Shown: positions 29,572-37,914 of the stretch, piece by piece
Numbering within the stretch: the stretch's first letter is position 1
Layout of the letters: each line of letters starts with the position of its first letter
NCBI GenBank assembly: GCA_017848755.1
Contig: JAFIHI010000115.1
Span: forward strand, 1 to 45,298
Direction of reading: 5' to 3'
DNA from: Nakamurella sp.
GTDB lineage: Bacteria > Actinomycetota > Actinomycetes > Mycobacteriales > Nakamurellaceae
Length of the DNA stretch: 45,298 nt
Translations under genes and position numbers: made by a program
The notes under the pieces: generated by a model
Seen by the model: only the letters and a program-made list of their open reading frames with translations
Database searches by the model: none
Told to the model about the DNA's origin: nothing

Positions 29572-30525
29572 TCATACCGGCAGGAACGCCCCGAACAGGA
29601 TCCAGGCGGTCACCGCGCACGGCAGTAGCGAGTCCAGCCGGTCCATCACGCCGCCGTGCCCCGGAACCAGCGACCCCATGTCCTTCACCCCGAGATCCCG
29701 CTTGATCTGGGATTCCGCGAGGTCACCGGCGGTGGCGACGAGCGCCATCAGCACGCCCAGCACGGCGCCCTGCCACCACAGCCCGTGCAGCAGCAGGGGC
29801 ATGGAGATCGCGCCGCCGGCCGCCGCGGCGACGATCGAGCCGGCCATCCCTTCCCAGGATTTCTTCGGCGAGATGCGCGGCGCCATCGGATGACGGCCGG
29901 CGAGCACGCCGACCGCGTACCCACCGGTATCGGAACACACCACGGCGATCAGGAACACCATCACCCGCCCGAAACCGTCCGCGGGATGGACGAGCAGCGT
30001 CGCGAACGACCCGAACCCGCCGAGGTACACGACCAGGAACACGGACGCCGTCACATCCGCCAGATAGCCCGCCGCGCCGCCGGCGAGCCGATAGAACATG
30101 ATCGCGAGCGCGGTCGCCGCGATCCCGATGGCCTGGGCCGCATGCCCCCACCACCAGGCGGTGACCACGGTCGCCACCACACCGACGGCGAGGGGCGCCC
30201 AGACGACGCCGATGCCGCGAGCGCGCTGCAGGGTGCCGCGCATCTCCCACACGGCGGTCGCCATCACGACGGCGATCAGGCCGACGAATCCCGGCCGCCA
30301 CAACGCCAGCAGCGCGACCGCGACCGCGCCGACCCCGACCCCGACGGCGATGGCCATGGGCAGGTCGCGCCCGGCCCGCGGGGTGTGCTTGGGGGGAACC
30401 GCCGCGGCACCGTCGCTAGCTGCGGCGCCGTCACCGGCCGCACCGTCCCCCGGCGAGGCCCCGCCGTCCCCCGGCGAGGCAGAGGCGTAACCGTCCGGCT
30501 GCCCCGCCGGAGGCCCAGATGTCAT
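29572..30525 (-). CDS. cdsA: Phosphatidate cytidylyltransferase CdsA
   Basis: CdsA makes CDP-diacylglycerol from phosphatidate and CTP in the membrane. The 317-residue product has an N-terminal 50-residue low-complexity cytoplasmic extension (repeats of PGDG and GDGAA), about eight membrane segments, SDTGGYAVGVLAGRHPMAPRISPKKSWEG, and the family signature near the C-terminus (GDLAESQIKRDLGVKDMGS, GHGGVMDRLDSL). It follows frr by 23 bases on the minus strand, the usual frr-cdsA order. ATG 30525 or the adjacent GTG 30528 may start the protein. A CGTCATACCGG motif variant overlaps the stop. Confidence 0.93.
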   Translation of the reverse strand: MTSGPPAGQPDGYASASPGDGGASPGDGAAGDGAAASDGAAAVPPKHTPRAGRDLPMAIAVGVGVGAVAVALLALWRPGFVGLIAVVMATAVWEMRGTLQRARGIGVVWAPLAVGVVATVVTAWWWGHAAQAIGIAATALAIMFYRLAGGAAGYLADVTASVFLVVYLGGFGSFATLLVHPADGFGRVMVFLIAVVCSDTGGYAVGVLAGRHPMAPRISPKKSWEGMAGSIVAAAAGGAISMPLLLHGLWWQGAVLGVLMALVATAGDLAESQIKRDLGVKDMGSLVPGHGGVMDRLDSLLPCAVTAWILFGAFLPV

Positions 30526-30548
30526 CACGTTGCTCGCTACCGGGCCCG

Positions 30549-31106
30549 TCAGACCTCGAGCAGCTCCGCCTCTTTGTTCTTCACCAGCTCATCGACGTGC
30601 CCGGTGTAGCGGTCGGTCAGGCCCTGCAGATCCTTCTCCGCGCGCGCGGCCTCGTCCTCACCGACCTCGCCGTCCTTGCTCATCCGGTCGATCTCTTCCT
30701 TCGCCTTGCGGCGCACGTTGCGGATGGCGACCTTGGCGTCCTCGCCCTTCGACCGCGCGACCTTGCCCAGCTCGCGCCGGCGCTCCTCGGTGAGCTGCGG
30801 GAACACCACGCGGATCACGATGCCGTCGGTCGACGGGTTCACACCGAGATCCGAGTCCCGGATGGCCTTCTCGACGGCGTGCAGCTGCGATGCGTCATAC
30901 GGTTTGATGATCGCCATGCGCGCCTCGGGGGTGGTGATCGTCGCCATCTGCGGCAGCGGGGTCGGCGATCCGTAGTAGTCGACCATGACGCGTCCGAACG
31001 TGCTCGCGGTGGCCCGACCGGTGCGCAGCGTGGTGAGGTCCTCCTTGACGACGCCTACCGCCTTCTCCATCTTCTCCTCGGCGTCGAGCAGGGTTTCGTC
31101 GATCAT
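30549..31106 (-). CDS. frr: Ribosome recycling factor
   Basis: RRF, with EF-G, splits post-termination ribosomes. The 185-residue product is full length with [40 protein letters not shown], the hinge and [23 protein letters not shown], ending in [10 protein letters not shown]. The start ATG 31106 fits the family N-terminus although the GAGAGGG upstream is some 13 bases away. It follows pyrH after 136 bases and precedes cdsA. Confidence 0.97.
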   Translation of the reverse strand: MIDETLLDAEEKMEKAVGVVKEDLTTLRTGRATASTFGRVMVDYYGSPTPLPQMATITTPEARMAIIKPYDASQLHAVEKAIRDSDLGVNPSTDGIVIRVVFPQLTEERRRELGKVARSKGEDAKVAIRNVRRKAKEEIDRMSKDGEVGEDEAARAEKDLQGLTDRYTGHVDELVKNKEAELLEV

Positions 31107-31242
31107 CGGATGTCAAGGTCCCTCTCGTGAGTGCCGGGTGTGGATCCAGGCGTCTAGTGGAGCCTACCGGGCTCGGCCATGTCGCAGCGATTCCGTCCGG
31201 TCGGCCGGGCTCCCGGCAGGAGCGGCGCCATCGCCTATGACG

Positions 31243-32019
31243 CTATTCCGGGGTGCGGACCAACGTCCCGACCGGCTCACCGGCCACCGCCCGGGCGATA
31301 TTGCCCTCGGTGAGCAGGTTGAACACGATGATGGGCATCCGATTGTCCATGCAGAGGCTGAACGCGGTGGCGTCGGCCACCTGCAATCCGCGCTCCAGGA
31401 CCTCACGGTGCGTGATCTCACCGAACATGCTCGCGTTCGCGACCTGCCGCGGATCGGCGTCGTAGACACCGTCGACGGCCTTGGCCATCAGCACCGCCTG
31501 CGCGCCGATCTCCAACGCCCGTTGCGCGGCGGTGGTGTCGGTGGAGAAGTACGGCATGCCGACACCGGCGCCGAAGATCACCACCCGGCCCTTCTCCAAG
31601 TGCCGGATCGCGCGCCGCGGAATGTAGGACTCGGCGACCTGCCCCATGGTGATCGCGGTCTGCACGCGGGTGTCCAGATCCTGCTCGCGTTCCAGGAAGT
31701 CTTGCAGCGCAAGGCAATTCATGACGGTGCCGAGCATGCCCATGTAGTCGGCCCGCGCCCGGTCCATGCCGCGCTGCTGCAGTTGCGCGCCGCGGAAGAA
31801 GTTGCCGCCGCCGATCACGATCGCTACCTGCACGCCGCCGCGCACCACCTCGGCGACCTGCCGCGCGATGGTGGACACGACGTCCGGGTCCACGCCGACG
31901 CGACCGCCGCCGAACATCTCGCCGCCGAGTTTCAGCAGCACCCGCTGCAGCGGGCGCCGGGCCGTACGCCCGCTATCGGCAACCTCGTCATCCTCGATCG
32001 CAGCATCCACTGGCGACAT
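31243..32019 (-). CDS. pyrH: Uridylate kinase
   Basis: UMP kinase of the amino acid kinase family, making UDP in pyrimidine nucleotide synthesis. The 258-residue product has an N-terminal 22-residue variable extension, then [25 protein letters not shown], the [11 protein letters not shown] helix, [27 protein letters not shown] and [11 protein letters not shown]. The ATG has GGGGAG five bases upstream. A strong hairpin separates it from tsf, so it may have its own promoter or depend on readthrough. Confidence 0.96.
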   Translation of the reverse strand: MSPVDAAIEDDEVADSGRTARRPLQRVLLKLGGEMFGGGRVGVDPDVVSTIARQVAEVVRGGVQVAIVIGGGNFFRGAQLQQRGMDRARADYMGMLGTVMNCLALQDFLEREQDLDTRVQTAITMGQVAESYIPRRAIRHLEKGRVVIFGAGVGMPYFSTDTTAAQRALEIGAQAVLMAKAVDGVYDADPRQVANASMFGEITHREVLERGLQVADATAFSLCMDNRMPIIVFNLLTEGNIARAVAGEPVGTLVRTPE

Positions 32020-32059
32020 CTCGGCTCCCCTCTACGCGATCGCGCTACCCGGATTGTGC

Positions 32060-32093
32060 CCGGTGGAGGGATGCGAGCACATCCCCCCACCGG
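32060..32093 (-). terminator. Strong hairpin between tsf and pyrH
   Basis: Two 14-base arms (32060-32073 and 32080-32093) are complementary with a single mismatch, around a six-base loop. It lies ten bases after the tsf stop, the expected place for termination of rpsB-tsf transcripts. No T run follows. Confidence 0.7.
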
Positions 32094-32103
32094 TGCGCCG
32101 CGG

Positions 32104-32937
32104 TCAGGCCGTGCCGACCTCGAAGCGTGCGAATCCGGTCACGGTGACGCCGGCCTCGGCCAGAACCGCGCCGACGGTCTTCTTGGAATCCCGCACCGAG
32201 GCCTGCTCCACCAGCACGGCCTCCTTGAAGAAGCCGTTCACGCGGCCCTCGACGATCTTCGGCAGGGCCCCCTCCGGCTTGCCCTCCTCACGCGCGGTGG
32301 CCTCGGCGATGCGCCGCTCGTTCTCGACCACCTCGGCGGGCACGTCGTCGCGGGTCACGTAGCGGGCGCGCAGGGACGCGATCTGCATCGCCGCACCGCG
32401 CGCCGCGTCGGCGGCCGCGGCGTCATCCCCGGTGCCCTCCACGGTGTAGGAGACCAGCACGCCGATCGCGGGCGGCAGGTCCGCCGAGCGCTTGTGCAGG
32501 TAGACGGCCGTCGGCCCGGCGAGGCGCGCGACCTGCTTGAGCACCAGCTTCTCGCCGATCTTGCCGGACAGCGCCGTGATCGTGTCGGCCACCGTCGCGC
32601 CGTCGATGCTCGCGGCGAGCACGGACTCGAGGGTGCCATCCGAGGCGGCGGCAACGTCCGCGATCTTCGCGGCGAGGCCCTGGAACTCGTCGTTCTTCGC
32701 CACGAAGTCCGTCTCGGAATTGAGCTCGATGATCGCATCGCCGCTGGCGGCGACCATGCCCTCGGCGGTGGTGCGCTCGGCCCGCTTGCCGGCATCCTTC
32801 GCACCCTTGATGCGCAGGATCTCCTGCGCCTTGTCGAAGTCGCCCTCGGCCTCGTCGAGCGCCTTCTTGCAATCCATCATTCCTGCGCCGGTCAAATCGC
32901 GCAGGCGCTTGACGTCGGCGGCAGAGAAGTTCGCCAT
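32104..32937 (-). CDS. tsf: Translation elongation factor Ts
   Basis: EF-Ts recycles EF-Tu. The 277-residue product has the N-terminal UBA-like domain ([27 protein letters not shown]), the signature [12 protein letters not shown] that contacts EF-Tu, and the dimerisation/core domains ending in [10 protein letters not shown]. The ATG has AAGGAAG upstream. It lies 187 bases after rpsB with a long potential hairpin in between. Confidence 0.97.
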   Translation of the reverse strand: MANFSAADVKRLRDLTGAGMMDCKKALDEAEGDFDKAQEILRIKGAKDAGKRAERTTAEGMVAASGDAIIELNSETDFVAKNDEFQGLAAKIADVAAASDGTLESVLAASIDGATVADTITALSGKIGEKLVLKQVARLAGPTAVYLHKRSADLPPAIGVLVSYTVEGTGDDAAAADAARGAAMQIASLRARYVTRDDVPAEVVENERRIAEATAREEGKPEGALPKIVEGRVNGFFKEAVLVEQASVRDSKKTVGAVLAEAGVTVTGFARFEVGTA

Positions 32938-33011
32938 GGTTCTTCCTTATGGTCGTTTCGCTGCAGTTGTTTCACCGCAGTCGTGTCACCGTGTTGTCGA
33001 TGGGGTGGTCG

Positions 33012-33112
33012 CGAATATGACGATGTCCCGTGCCCGGGCCGGTTCGCCGGCCGATGCGCCCCGTGACCTCACCGGCCCGGACCGCGTGCGGCACGGGACG
33101 TCGTCATACCCG
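33012..33112 (-). other. Long imperfect hairpin in the rpsB-tsf spacer
   Basis: Bases 33016-33034 and 33090-33108 are complementary over 18 of 19 positions, enclosing about 55 bases that can themselves fold into GGCCGG-TTCG-CCGGCC (33038-33053). It lies just after the rpsB stop on the transcribed strand. The arms carry opposite copies of the CGTCATAnYCG motif (33012-33022 inverted, 33102-33112 direct). A role in attenuation, processing or mRNA stability between rpsB and tsf is inferred. Confidence 0.65.
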
Positions 33113-33124
33113 CCGTAACGTCGG

Positions 33125-33949
33125 TTACTCGGACTCGCCGACCAGATCCGGCTCGGCGGCTGGGCCCTCGGCGGCTGGGCCCTGCTCCTCTTCGTGGGCC
33201 GCGAGCATCTCGCGCTCCCACTCGGCGAGCGGCTCTTCGCCGGCGTCGACCGCGGCCGCGCCCGACCGGGCCAGCAGGCCCTCGGCGACGGCCTCGGCGA
33301 CGACCTTGGTCAGCAGGGCGGCGGAGCGGATCGCGTCGTCGTTGCCCGGCAGCGGGTAGTCGACCTCGTCCGGATCGCAGTTCGTGTCCAGCACGGCCAC
33401 GACCGGGATGCCCAGCTTGCGGGCCTCGCCGACAGCGATGTGCTCCTTCTTGGTGTCGACCACCCAGATCGCGCTCGGCACCTTGGCCATGTCGCGGATG
33501 CCACCGAGCGTCTTGGCGAGCTTGTCTTTCTCGCGGGTCAGCAGCAGCACCTCTTTCTTGGTGCGCCCGGCGAACTCGCCGGAGGTCTCCATCGCCTCGA
33601 GGTCCTTGAGCCGTTGCAGGCGCTTGTGCACGGTGGAGAAGTTGGTGAGCATGCCGCCGAGCCAACGCTGGTTGACGTACGGCATGTTGACGCGGGTCGC
33701 CTCGCCGGCGATCGCCTCCTGCGCCTGCCGCTTCGTGCCGACGAACAGGATCGTTCCGCCGTGCGCGACTGTCGACTTGACGAAGTCGAACGCGCGGTCG
33801 ATGTAGCTCAGCGTCTGCTGCAGATCGATGATGTAGATGCCGTTGCGCTCGGTGAAGATGAAGCGCTTCATCTTGGGGTTCCACCGCCGGGTCTGGTGCC
33901 CGAAGTGGACGCCAGCGTCGAGCAGCTGGCGCATGGTGACGACGGCCAT
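33125..33949 (-). CDS. rpsB: 30S ribosomal protein S2
   Basis: The 274-residue S2 protein of the small subunit, with [64 protein letters not shown] and [29 protein letters not shown]. The last 40 residues are an acidic tail ([12 protein letters not shown] and on), common in actinobacterial S2. GGAAGG lies upstream of the ATG. It heads the rpsB-tsf pair on the minus strand. Confidence 0.98.
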   Translation of the reverse strand: MAVVTMRQLLDAGVHFGHQTRRWNPKMKRFIFTERNGIYIIDLQQTLSYIDRAFDFVKSTVAHGGTILFVGTKRQAQEAIAGEATRVNMPYVNQRWLGGMLTNFSTVHKRLQRLKDLEAMETSGEFAGRTKKEVLLLTREKDKLAKTLGGIRDMAKVPSAIWVVDTKKEHIAVGEARKLGIPVVAVLDTNCDPDEVDYPLPGNDDAIRSAALLTKVVAEAVAEGLLARSGAAAVDAGEEPLAEWEREMLAAHEEEQGPAAEGPAAEPDLVGESE

Positions 33950-34467
33950 GCGGTCGTCCTTCCGTGAGGGCGCCCGGCGGCGCGGGCTGCGGCGTCGGCA
34001 TCACGGCGGTGCCGTGGTGTCAACGTGCCTTAGCCTGCCCGGTGCAGACGCGTGTTTCGGTTGTCGCCGCCGGCCGGTTGGCGTGGCGGCCCTGGCGTCT
34101 CCGGATCGCCCCACCCGCGCTTGCCGATCGTGGTGATGGCTCACCGGAGCGGCACTGCGTGGGACCTCGGGGTGTTCCGTCCGGTGGTGTCCGGTTCCGC
34201 CGCAGGCCCTTTCGGCCATGACGACGGTCCCGGCCGGTACCGGCCGCGAGACGCGCGAAGTCAACCCGCGATGGCACGGGCTGCATGTATCAGGATACGG
34301 GACGCTCGGGCCCGGCGTGAACGCCTCGCGTGAGCGACGGGGGTGAACACCCGACCGGGCCGCCGGTGGTGCTCCGGGCGTTCCGTGAGTTGTCCCCCTG
34401 GGCGATATCGGTCCACATCCTCACGGGGCGCTGTCCGGGACAAGCCCGCGACGTCCAAGCTGACGGG
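33950..34467. promoter_or_regulatory. Divergent rpsB / M23 peptidase control region
   Basis: About 518 bases without a supported gene. On minus, TTCACG and TATCCT (around 34298) are 18 bases apart and could be the rpsB promoter, leaving a long structured leader; a second TTGACT lies at about 34262. A perfect 16-base palindrome, CGGCCGGTACCGGCCG, is at 34231-34246 and a hairpin CACGGC-GGT-GCCGTG at 34003-34017. I could not match these to a known S2 leader motif. All promoter calls are inference. Confidence 0.4.
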
Positions 34468-35016
34468 ATGCGCGTGGCCGCGATCACCGTCATACCCGTG
34501 CTCGCGCCCGCCGCGGGACCGGCGGCCGCGCCGTCTGCCGACGCCGCTGTTGATCCGACGCCTATGACGACGGAGCTCCCGGGCGGGGCCGGAGCGTTCT
34601 GGCTGCCGTTGCCGGCTCCGGCGGTGGTGCTGACCCCGTTCCGGCCGCCAGCCACCCGGTACGGCGCCGGGCACCGCGGGGTCGATCTGGCTGCCCCGGT
34701 CGGTGCCCGGGTGCGCGCCGCGGCGGACGGGGTCGTGATCTACGCGGGCGTGTTGGCCGACCGCGGCGTGGTGTCGGTGGAGCATGCCGGCGGGCTGCGC
34801 ACCACGTACGAGCCGGTGGACGCTCTGGTCTCGGTCGGACAGGTCGTGTCCCGCGGCGATCTGATCGGCACCCTGGCGGCAGGCCATGCGACGTGTGCCC
34901 CGGCGTCCTGCCTGCACCTCGGTGCGCGCCTGCCGGATCGGGTCTATCTGGATCCGATGGCGCTCTTCGGCCCGTGGCGGGTGCGGCTCAAGCCCTGGGC
35001 CGGGCTCGGGCCGTGA
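34468..35016 (+). CDS. Secreted M23-type peptidase (LytM domain)
   Basis: A putative cell-wall endopeptidase of 182 residues. The N-terminus MRVAAITVIPVLAPAAGPAAA can act as a signal peptide. The M23 core has GHRGVDLAAPVGARVRAAADGVVIYAG (His and Asp ligands), TTYEPVDALVSVGQVVSRGD and the terminal HLGARL His. The metal ligands are all present. Start ATG 34468 lacks a ribosome site; GTG 34330 would add 46 residues. A divergent M23 gene beside rpsB is known from mycobacteria (Rv2891 region). A CGTCATACCCG motif overlaps the signal sequence and uses the rare ATA codon. Confidence 0.8.
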   Translation: MRVAAITVIPVLAPAAGPAAAPSADAAVDPTPMTTELPGGAGAFWLPLPAPAVVLTPFRPPATRYGAGHRGVDLAAPVGARVRAAADGVVIYAGVLADRGVVSVEHAGGLRTTYEPVDALVSVGQVVSRGDLIGTLAAGHATCAPASCLHLGARLPDRVYLDPMALFGPWRVRLKPWAGLGP

Positions 35017-35122
35017 TCGCAGCTTTTGGGAAGGATTTGCAGTGGGGATTCGGCGATCGGCGACGAGCGATTGGGGACCCGACGATGAGGCGTTGGCATA
35101 ATATGTGATGAGGGGTGATGGC

Positions 35123-35401
35123 ATGCCTACTCGTAACGTCGTCGTGACGGAGCACCAGCAGGAACTCATCGAATCCCTCGTCGCATCCGGCCGGTACCAG
35201 AACGCGAGCGAGGTCCTCCGCGAGGGTCTGCGCCTCGTCGAACAACACGAGGCCGAAGGGGCCGAGAAGCTTCGATTGTTGCGCGAAGCGGTGCAGGCCG
35301 GATTCGCCGATATCGCCGCCGGCAGGTACATCGACATCGACGATCAGGGCCTCGATGACTATCTTGCGGCTCGCGGTGAGCGACGTGCCTCCGCCCGTTG
35401 A
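35123..35401 (+). CDS. parD: ParD-family antitoxin
   Basis: A 92-residue type II antitoxin. The N-terminal ribbon-helix-helix (MPTRNVVVTEHQQELIESLVASGRYQNASEVLREGLRL) binds DNA and the C-terminal part wraps the toxin. ATG 35123 has GAGGGG seven bases upstream and is preferred to ATG 35108 and GTG 35105. TAATAT at 35099-35104 is a candidate -10 box. Its TGA overlaps the parE ATG (TGATG), giving coupled expression. Confidence 0.92.
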   Translation: MPTRNVVVTEHQQELIESLVASGRYQNASEVLREGLRLVEQHEAEGAEKLRLLREAVQAGFADIAAGRYIDIDDQGLDDYLAARGERRASAR

Positions 35402-35760
35402 TGGCTCGATATCGACTGTCACGCTCGGCACAGTCCGATATCGACGCGGCTCTGGCGTGGTCCCACGACACCTTCGGGCCGGCCGCGCGGCGCCGCTACC
35501 AAGGTCTTATCGCCGCGGCCATCCGCGACATCGCATCCGATCCATACCGGGCGGGCAGCAAGCCGCGGCCCGACCTCGGTGAGGGCATCCGCGCCTGGCA
35601 TCTGATGCTCAGCCGAGACCGGTCGCGGACAGATCACGTCCGGCGTCCACGGCATGTGCTGTTCTATCGCTGGGACGACGGAATCGTCGTGGTCGGTCGA
35701 GTGCTTCACGACGCCATGGACGTCGCTCGTGACACCGGAGCCCCCGCCACCTGGGACTAG
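35401..35760 (+). CDS. parE: ParE-family toxin (RelE/ParE superfamily)
   Basis: A 119-residue toxin with the ParE fold: ARYRLSRSAQSDIDAALAWSHDTFGPAARRRYQGLI helices and the HVLFYRWDDGIVVVGRVLHDAMD C-terminal strands. Family members inhibit DNA gyrase; the target here is not known. It starts at ATG 35401, one base into the parD stop. The next feature on the other strand is a short xerC-like tail. Confidence 0.9.
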   Translation: MARYRLSRSAQSDIDAALAWSHDTFGPAARRRYQGLIAAAIRDIASDPYRAGSKPRPDLGEGIRAWHLMLSRDRSRTDHVRRPRHVLFYRWDDGIVVVGRVLHDAMDVARDTGAPATWD

Positions 35761-35763
35761 TGA

Positions 35764-35817
35764 TCAGGCGCGCGGATTTGCCTGGGCGTAGACGGTGCGC
35801 AGCCGGTCCGCGTGTGT
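35764..35817 (-). pseudogene. xerC-like 3' end fragment (17 residues)
   Basis: Reading the minus strand, THADRLRTVYAQANPRA followed by TGA resembles the C-terminus of actinobacterial tyrosine recombinase XerC, which typically ends RLRxVYxQAHPRA. The fragment faces the M23 gene, the orientation xerC has near rpsB in mycobacteria, and it begins right at the vapC stop. The rest of xerC is not in the window to its right. It may be a remnant or a duplicated insertion end. Similarity judged by eye over a short segment. Confidence 0.5.
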
Positions 35818-36239
35818 CAGTCGGGTAGCTGCTCGCGACGGGAGGCCTGATCAAGATCGATCCCCATGACCTCGGCGACGCGGTTCAGATCGACGTCCCA
35901 GCAGAGGAGGGTAGCTGAGCGGCGGAGGGCAACGGCGGCGATCAGGCAGTCGACCATGCCGCGCGGCGTGACCCCAGCGCGGCGGCACCTGCGATAGATG
36001 CGGGCAGCCGCCTCGAAGTCGGTCACCGGGTCGACAGGTAATAGGTCGAACCGCAAGAGCAAGCGGCGGAGGTCGTGTTCGCGGCGGTCGCTGCGGGCAC
36101 CGACCAGTACCTCCATCACCACGGGTTCGGTGACGACCAGCGGGCCCTCCTGCTCGATGAGGTCCGTCAGGCGCCGATCGACCGCGCTGCCGGTGGCACG
36201 GTCGTATTCGACCCACGCGGACGTATCCGCCAGTATCAC
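35817..36239 (-). CDS. vapC: VapC-family PIN-domain toxin
   Basis: A 140-residue ribonuclease toxin with the four PIN acidic residues: Asp5 (MILADTSAWVEYDR), Glu43 (VVMEVLVGA), Asp97 (RGMVDCLIAAVA) and Asp115/117 (LLCWDVDLNRVAE). It overlaps vapB by four bases (ATGA). Its stop codon touches the xerC-like fragment, so the module lies exactly at that boundary. The RNA target is unknown. Confidence 0.94.
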   Translation of the reverse strand: MILADTSAWVEYDRATGSAVDRRLTDLIEQEGPLVVTEPVVMEVLVGARSDRREHDLRRLLLRFDLLPVDPVTDFEAAARIYRRCRRAGVTPRGMVDCLIAAVALRRSATLLCWDVDLNRVAEVMGIDLDQASRREQLPD

Positions 36240-36448
36240 GCAGCATCTCGCGGCGGAGCATCGACCGGAACTGCGTCGATGGCCCGGGCGCCCCGCATCG
36301 CGAGCGCCTCATCTCGGGTCATCGGTCGGCCGGCAAGGTGCCGCAGCGCGAGGTCGACGGCCTCCGTCTTCGTATGGACGGCGTAACGATCCATGATCGC
36401 ACGGACGTAGGTGTCCTCGATCTCGATGTTGGTACGCGTCTTCGCCAT
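36236..36448 (-). CDS. vapB: VapB-family antitoxin
   Basis: A 70-residue antitoxin, with an N-terminal ribbon-helix-helix (AKTRTNIEIEDTYVRAIMDRYAVHTKTEAVDLALRHL) and a C-terminal tail that neutralises VapC. AGGA lies seven bases before the ATG. The 5' region holds repeated ATACACG elements, likely its autoregulatory operator. Confidence 0.92.
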   Translation of the reverse strand: MAKTRTNIEIEDTYVRAIMDRYAVHTKTEAVDLALRHLAGRPMTRDEALAMRGARAIDAVPVDAPPRDAA

Positions 36449-36485
36449 ACACGTATCCTACGCGTGTCGTGTATATCGCGTGTAT
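36447..36485. promoter_or_regulatory. VapB operator: ATACACG repeats
   Basis: ATACACG (36447-36453, covering the start codon) is inverted relative to CGTGTAT at 36468-36474 and 36479-36485; the latter two are eleven bases apart, one helical turn. This matches the autoregulated operators of VapBC modules. Seen directly; binding inferred. Confidence 0.6.
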
Positions 36486-36540
36486 TTGTGCGCAGAGGAC
36501 CGCCGAGATCGCCGTGCCGCATCGCCGGATCGGCCCGGCG

Positions 36541-36579
36541 CTACGCGCGGGGGTGGGCCTGGGTGTAGATCTGCACGGC
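36541..36579 (-). pseudogene. Second xerC-like tail fragment
   Basis: On the minus strand AVQIYTQAHPRA followed by TAG repeats the ending of the first fragment (VYAQANPRA) and is nearer to the usual XerC end (VYxQAHPRA). It lies in the 225-base gap between vapB and the tautomerase gene, with no upstream gene in frame. The rest of the gap holds nothing I recognise besides the vapB operator. Confidence 0.35.
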
Positions 36580-36673
36580 GGCGGGTGGCTGCGTTCGGTC
36601 TTGAACTTCGGCGCCGCCACCGTGCCGAGCTATACCCAGGCTGCATGCGAGGCGGGCCCCATGTCCCGGCCTC

Positions 36674-36994
36674 CTAATGCGGATCGGATGCGGCGGTGTG
36701 CCACTGAACGTAGACGTTGTCTGGCGGGCAGTCCCATTGTTCGGCAGCGCTCGTGCGCAGAGCCGCGGTTGCGGCGGAGCGCGCATTTTCGGGCCTGCTT
36801 CGACCGTAGATGTCTACGACGACGAATCTCGTCGTGTCGCCGTCGCCGTCGCAAGCAGCAGCAGCGCTGACATGCTGGGCGAAAGCACCCCCTGGGGGAA
36901 GTCCGAGCGCTTCGGCGACCGTCCTAGCGATGTGCGTGCATGCCCTCGCTGTGGACCCCGGCGGGGGCTCTGCGGTGACGGTGATGAATGGCAT
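36674..36994 (-). CDS. Tautomerase-superfamily protein
   Basis: A 106-residue protein beginning MPFITVTAEPPPGSTARACTH; Pro directly after the initiator Met is the catalytic base of the 4-oxalocrotonate tautomerase superfamily, and helix AHIARTVAEALGLPPG-like plus strand TRFVVVDIYGR fit the fold. The remainder (CPPDNVYVQWH at the C-terminus) is like the longer tautomerases of sugar or aromatic clusters. ATG 36994 lies two bases after the SIS gene stop, so it is the third gene of the pfkB-SIS operon. Substrate unknown. Confidence 0.7.
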   Translation of the reverse strand: MPFITVTAEPPPGSTARACTHIARTVAEALGLPPGGAFAQHVSAAAACDGDGDTTRFVVVDIYGRSRPENARSAATAALRTSAAEQWDCPPDNVYVQWHTAASDPH

Positions 36995-36996
36995 CG

Positions 36997-37914
36997 TCAG
37001 CTCAGCTGCACCGAACGGGACAAGTGCTGTGGTCTGTCCGAGTCCCGACCGACGCTGTCGGCGAGCGTCAGGGCGAGCCGGTGGACCGCGACAATTTGGG
37101 CCAATGGGTCGAGGTCGGGTTCCCACACGGTGGCGCCTGTCGACTGAACGGACTCCCGTACGAAAGCGGGTAGCGGGTCCAGTGACCACACGAGCGTGTG
37201 CGGCCCGGCAGCGGCGATGGGCCCATGCTGGTACTCCATGACCGCATATGCCTCGGTCCAGGCTCCCGCCGATTCGCGGCATTTGAGTGCTGCCTCGTGG
37301 GCAAGTCCAATCGTCCAGTCGGTCCCGAGGAACACCACGTGCGAGGGCAGTACTCGAGGCATTTTCAAATCGAGGGCAGCCCTCGCCTGATCCGGAAGAT
37401 CGGTGAGATTCTCGCCGAGACTGGCTCGCAGCAAGGTCAGAGCCGAAGTTGCGAATCGAGTCTGGACGACCGACTGCTCGTCCGCGTAGTCCAGTAATAT
37501 CGTCTGGTCGCACATAGTCGCGATCGGTGTGCCCGGCTCACCGACAATGCCGACAACAGCGGTCTTCCCGTGGAATTGTTCGACGACTCTCACCACATCG
37601 CTGGTCGTGCCCGATCGCGATAGAACGACAAGCGCTTCTGCCGGATCAACGTAAGGGATTTCGGAGGCGATCGCGGCACGGGTACGGCCGAGGCCTGCGG
37701 AATTGCGGCGACGTGCGTAGGCCTCGCCGATGTAGTAGGAGGTTCCGCACCCGACGAACAGAACCGGCTCGCCGGCCGCCGGAAGCAGCGGTGTCGTGTC
37801 GCCGGCCTCCGCGAGGACCCTGGTCCAGATGTCTGGTTGGCTCGCCACCTCGGCCTGTGTGATCGCCCCGAGCGGGCGGGCATCCGGGAGAAGCGCTTTC
37901 CTCTCTACTGTCAT
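36997..37914 (-). CDS. SIS-domain phosphosugar isomerase/deaminase
   Basis: A 305-residue protein with two SIS domains, related to the isomerase half of GlmS and to AgaS/FrlB-type enzymes that isomerise or deaminate amino-sugar phosphates. The first domain has VLFVGCGTSYYIGEAYARR and LVVLSRSGTTSDVVRVVEQF; the C-terminal EAYAVMEYQHGP segment matches the GlmS EAYAAGELKHGP region with Lys changed to Gln. ATG 37914 overlaps the pfkB stop (ATGA). With the kinase it likely acts on a phosphorylated sugar imported by the divergent ABC system. Confidence 0.85.
   Translation of the reverse strand: MTVERKALLPDARPLGAITQAEVASQPDIWTRVLAEAGDTTPLLPAAGEPVLFVGCGTSYYIGEAYARRRNSAGLGRTRAAIASEIPYVDPAEALVVLSRSGTTSDVVRVVEQFHGKTAVVGIVGEPGTPIATMCDQTILLDYADEQSVVQTRFATSALTLLRASLGENLTDLPDQARAALDLKMPRVLPSHVVFLGTDWTIGLAHEAALKCRESAGAWTEAYAVMEYQHGPIAAAGPHTLVWSLDPLPAFVRESVQSTGATVWEPDLDPLAQIVAVHRLALTLADSVGRDSDRPQHLSRSVQLS

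Noticed and set aside
29572..30525. N-terminal PGDG/GDGAA repeats of CdsA as a separate gene or repeat element
   Set aside because: They are in frame with CdsA and fit a disordered cytoplasmic extension.
34231..34246. Perfect 16-base palindrome CGGCCGGTACCGGCCG as a restriction or integration hot spot
   Set aside because: GC-rich palindromes of this length arise in such DNA; there is no repeat, duplication or mobile gene beside it.
34020..34286. Short Arg/Pro-rich open frames in the rpsB upstream region
   Set aside because: No ribosome sites, no motifs and overlapping in several frames; better read as a structured leader and promoter region.
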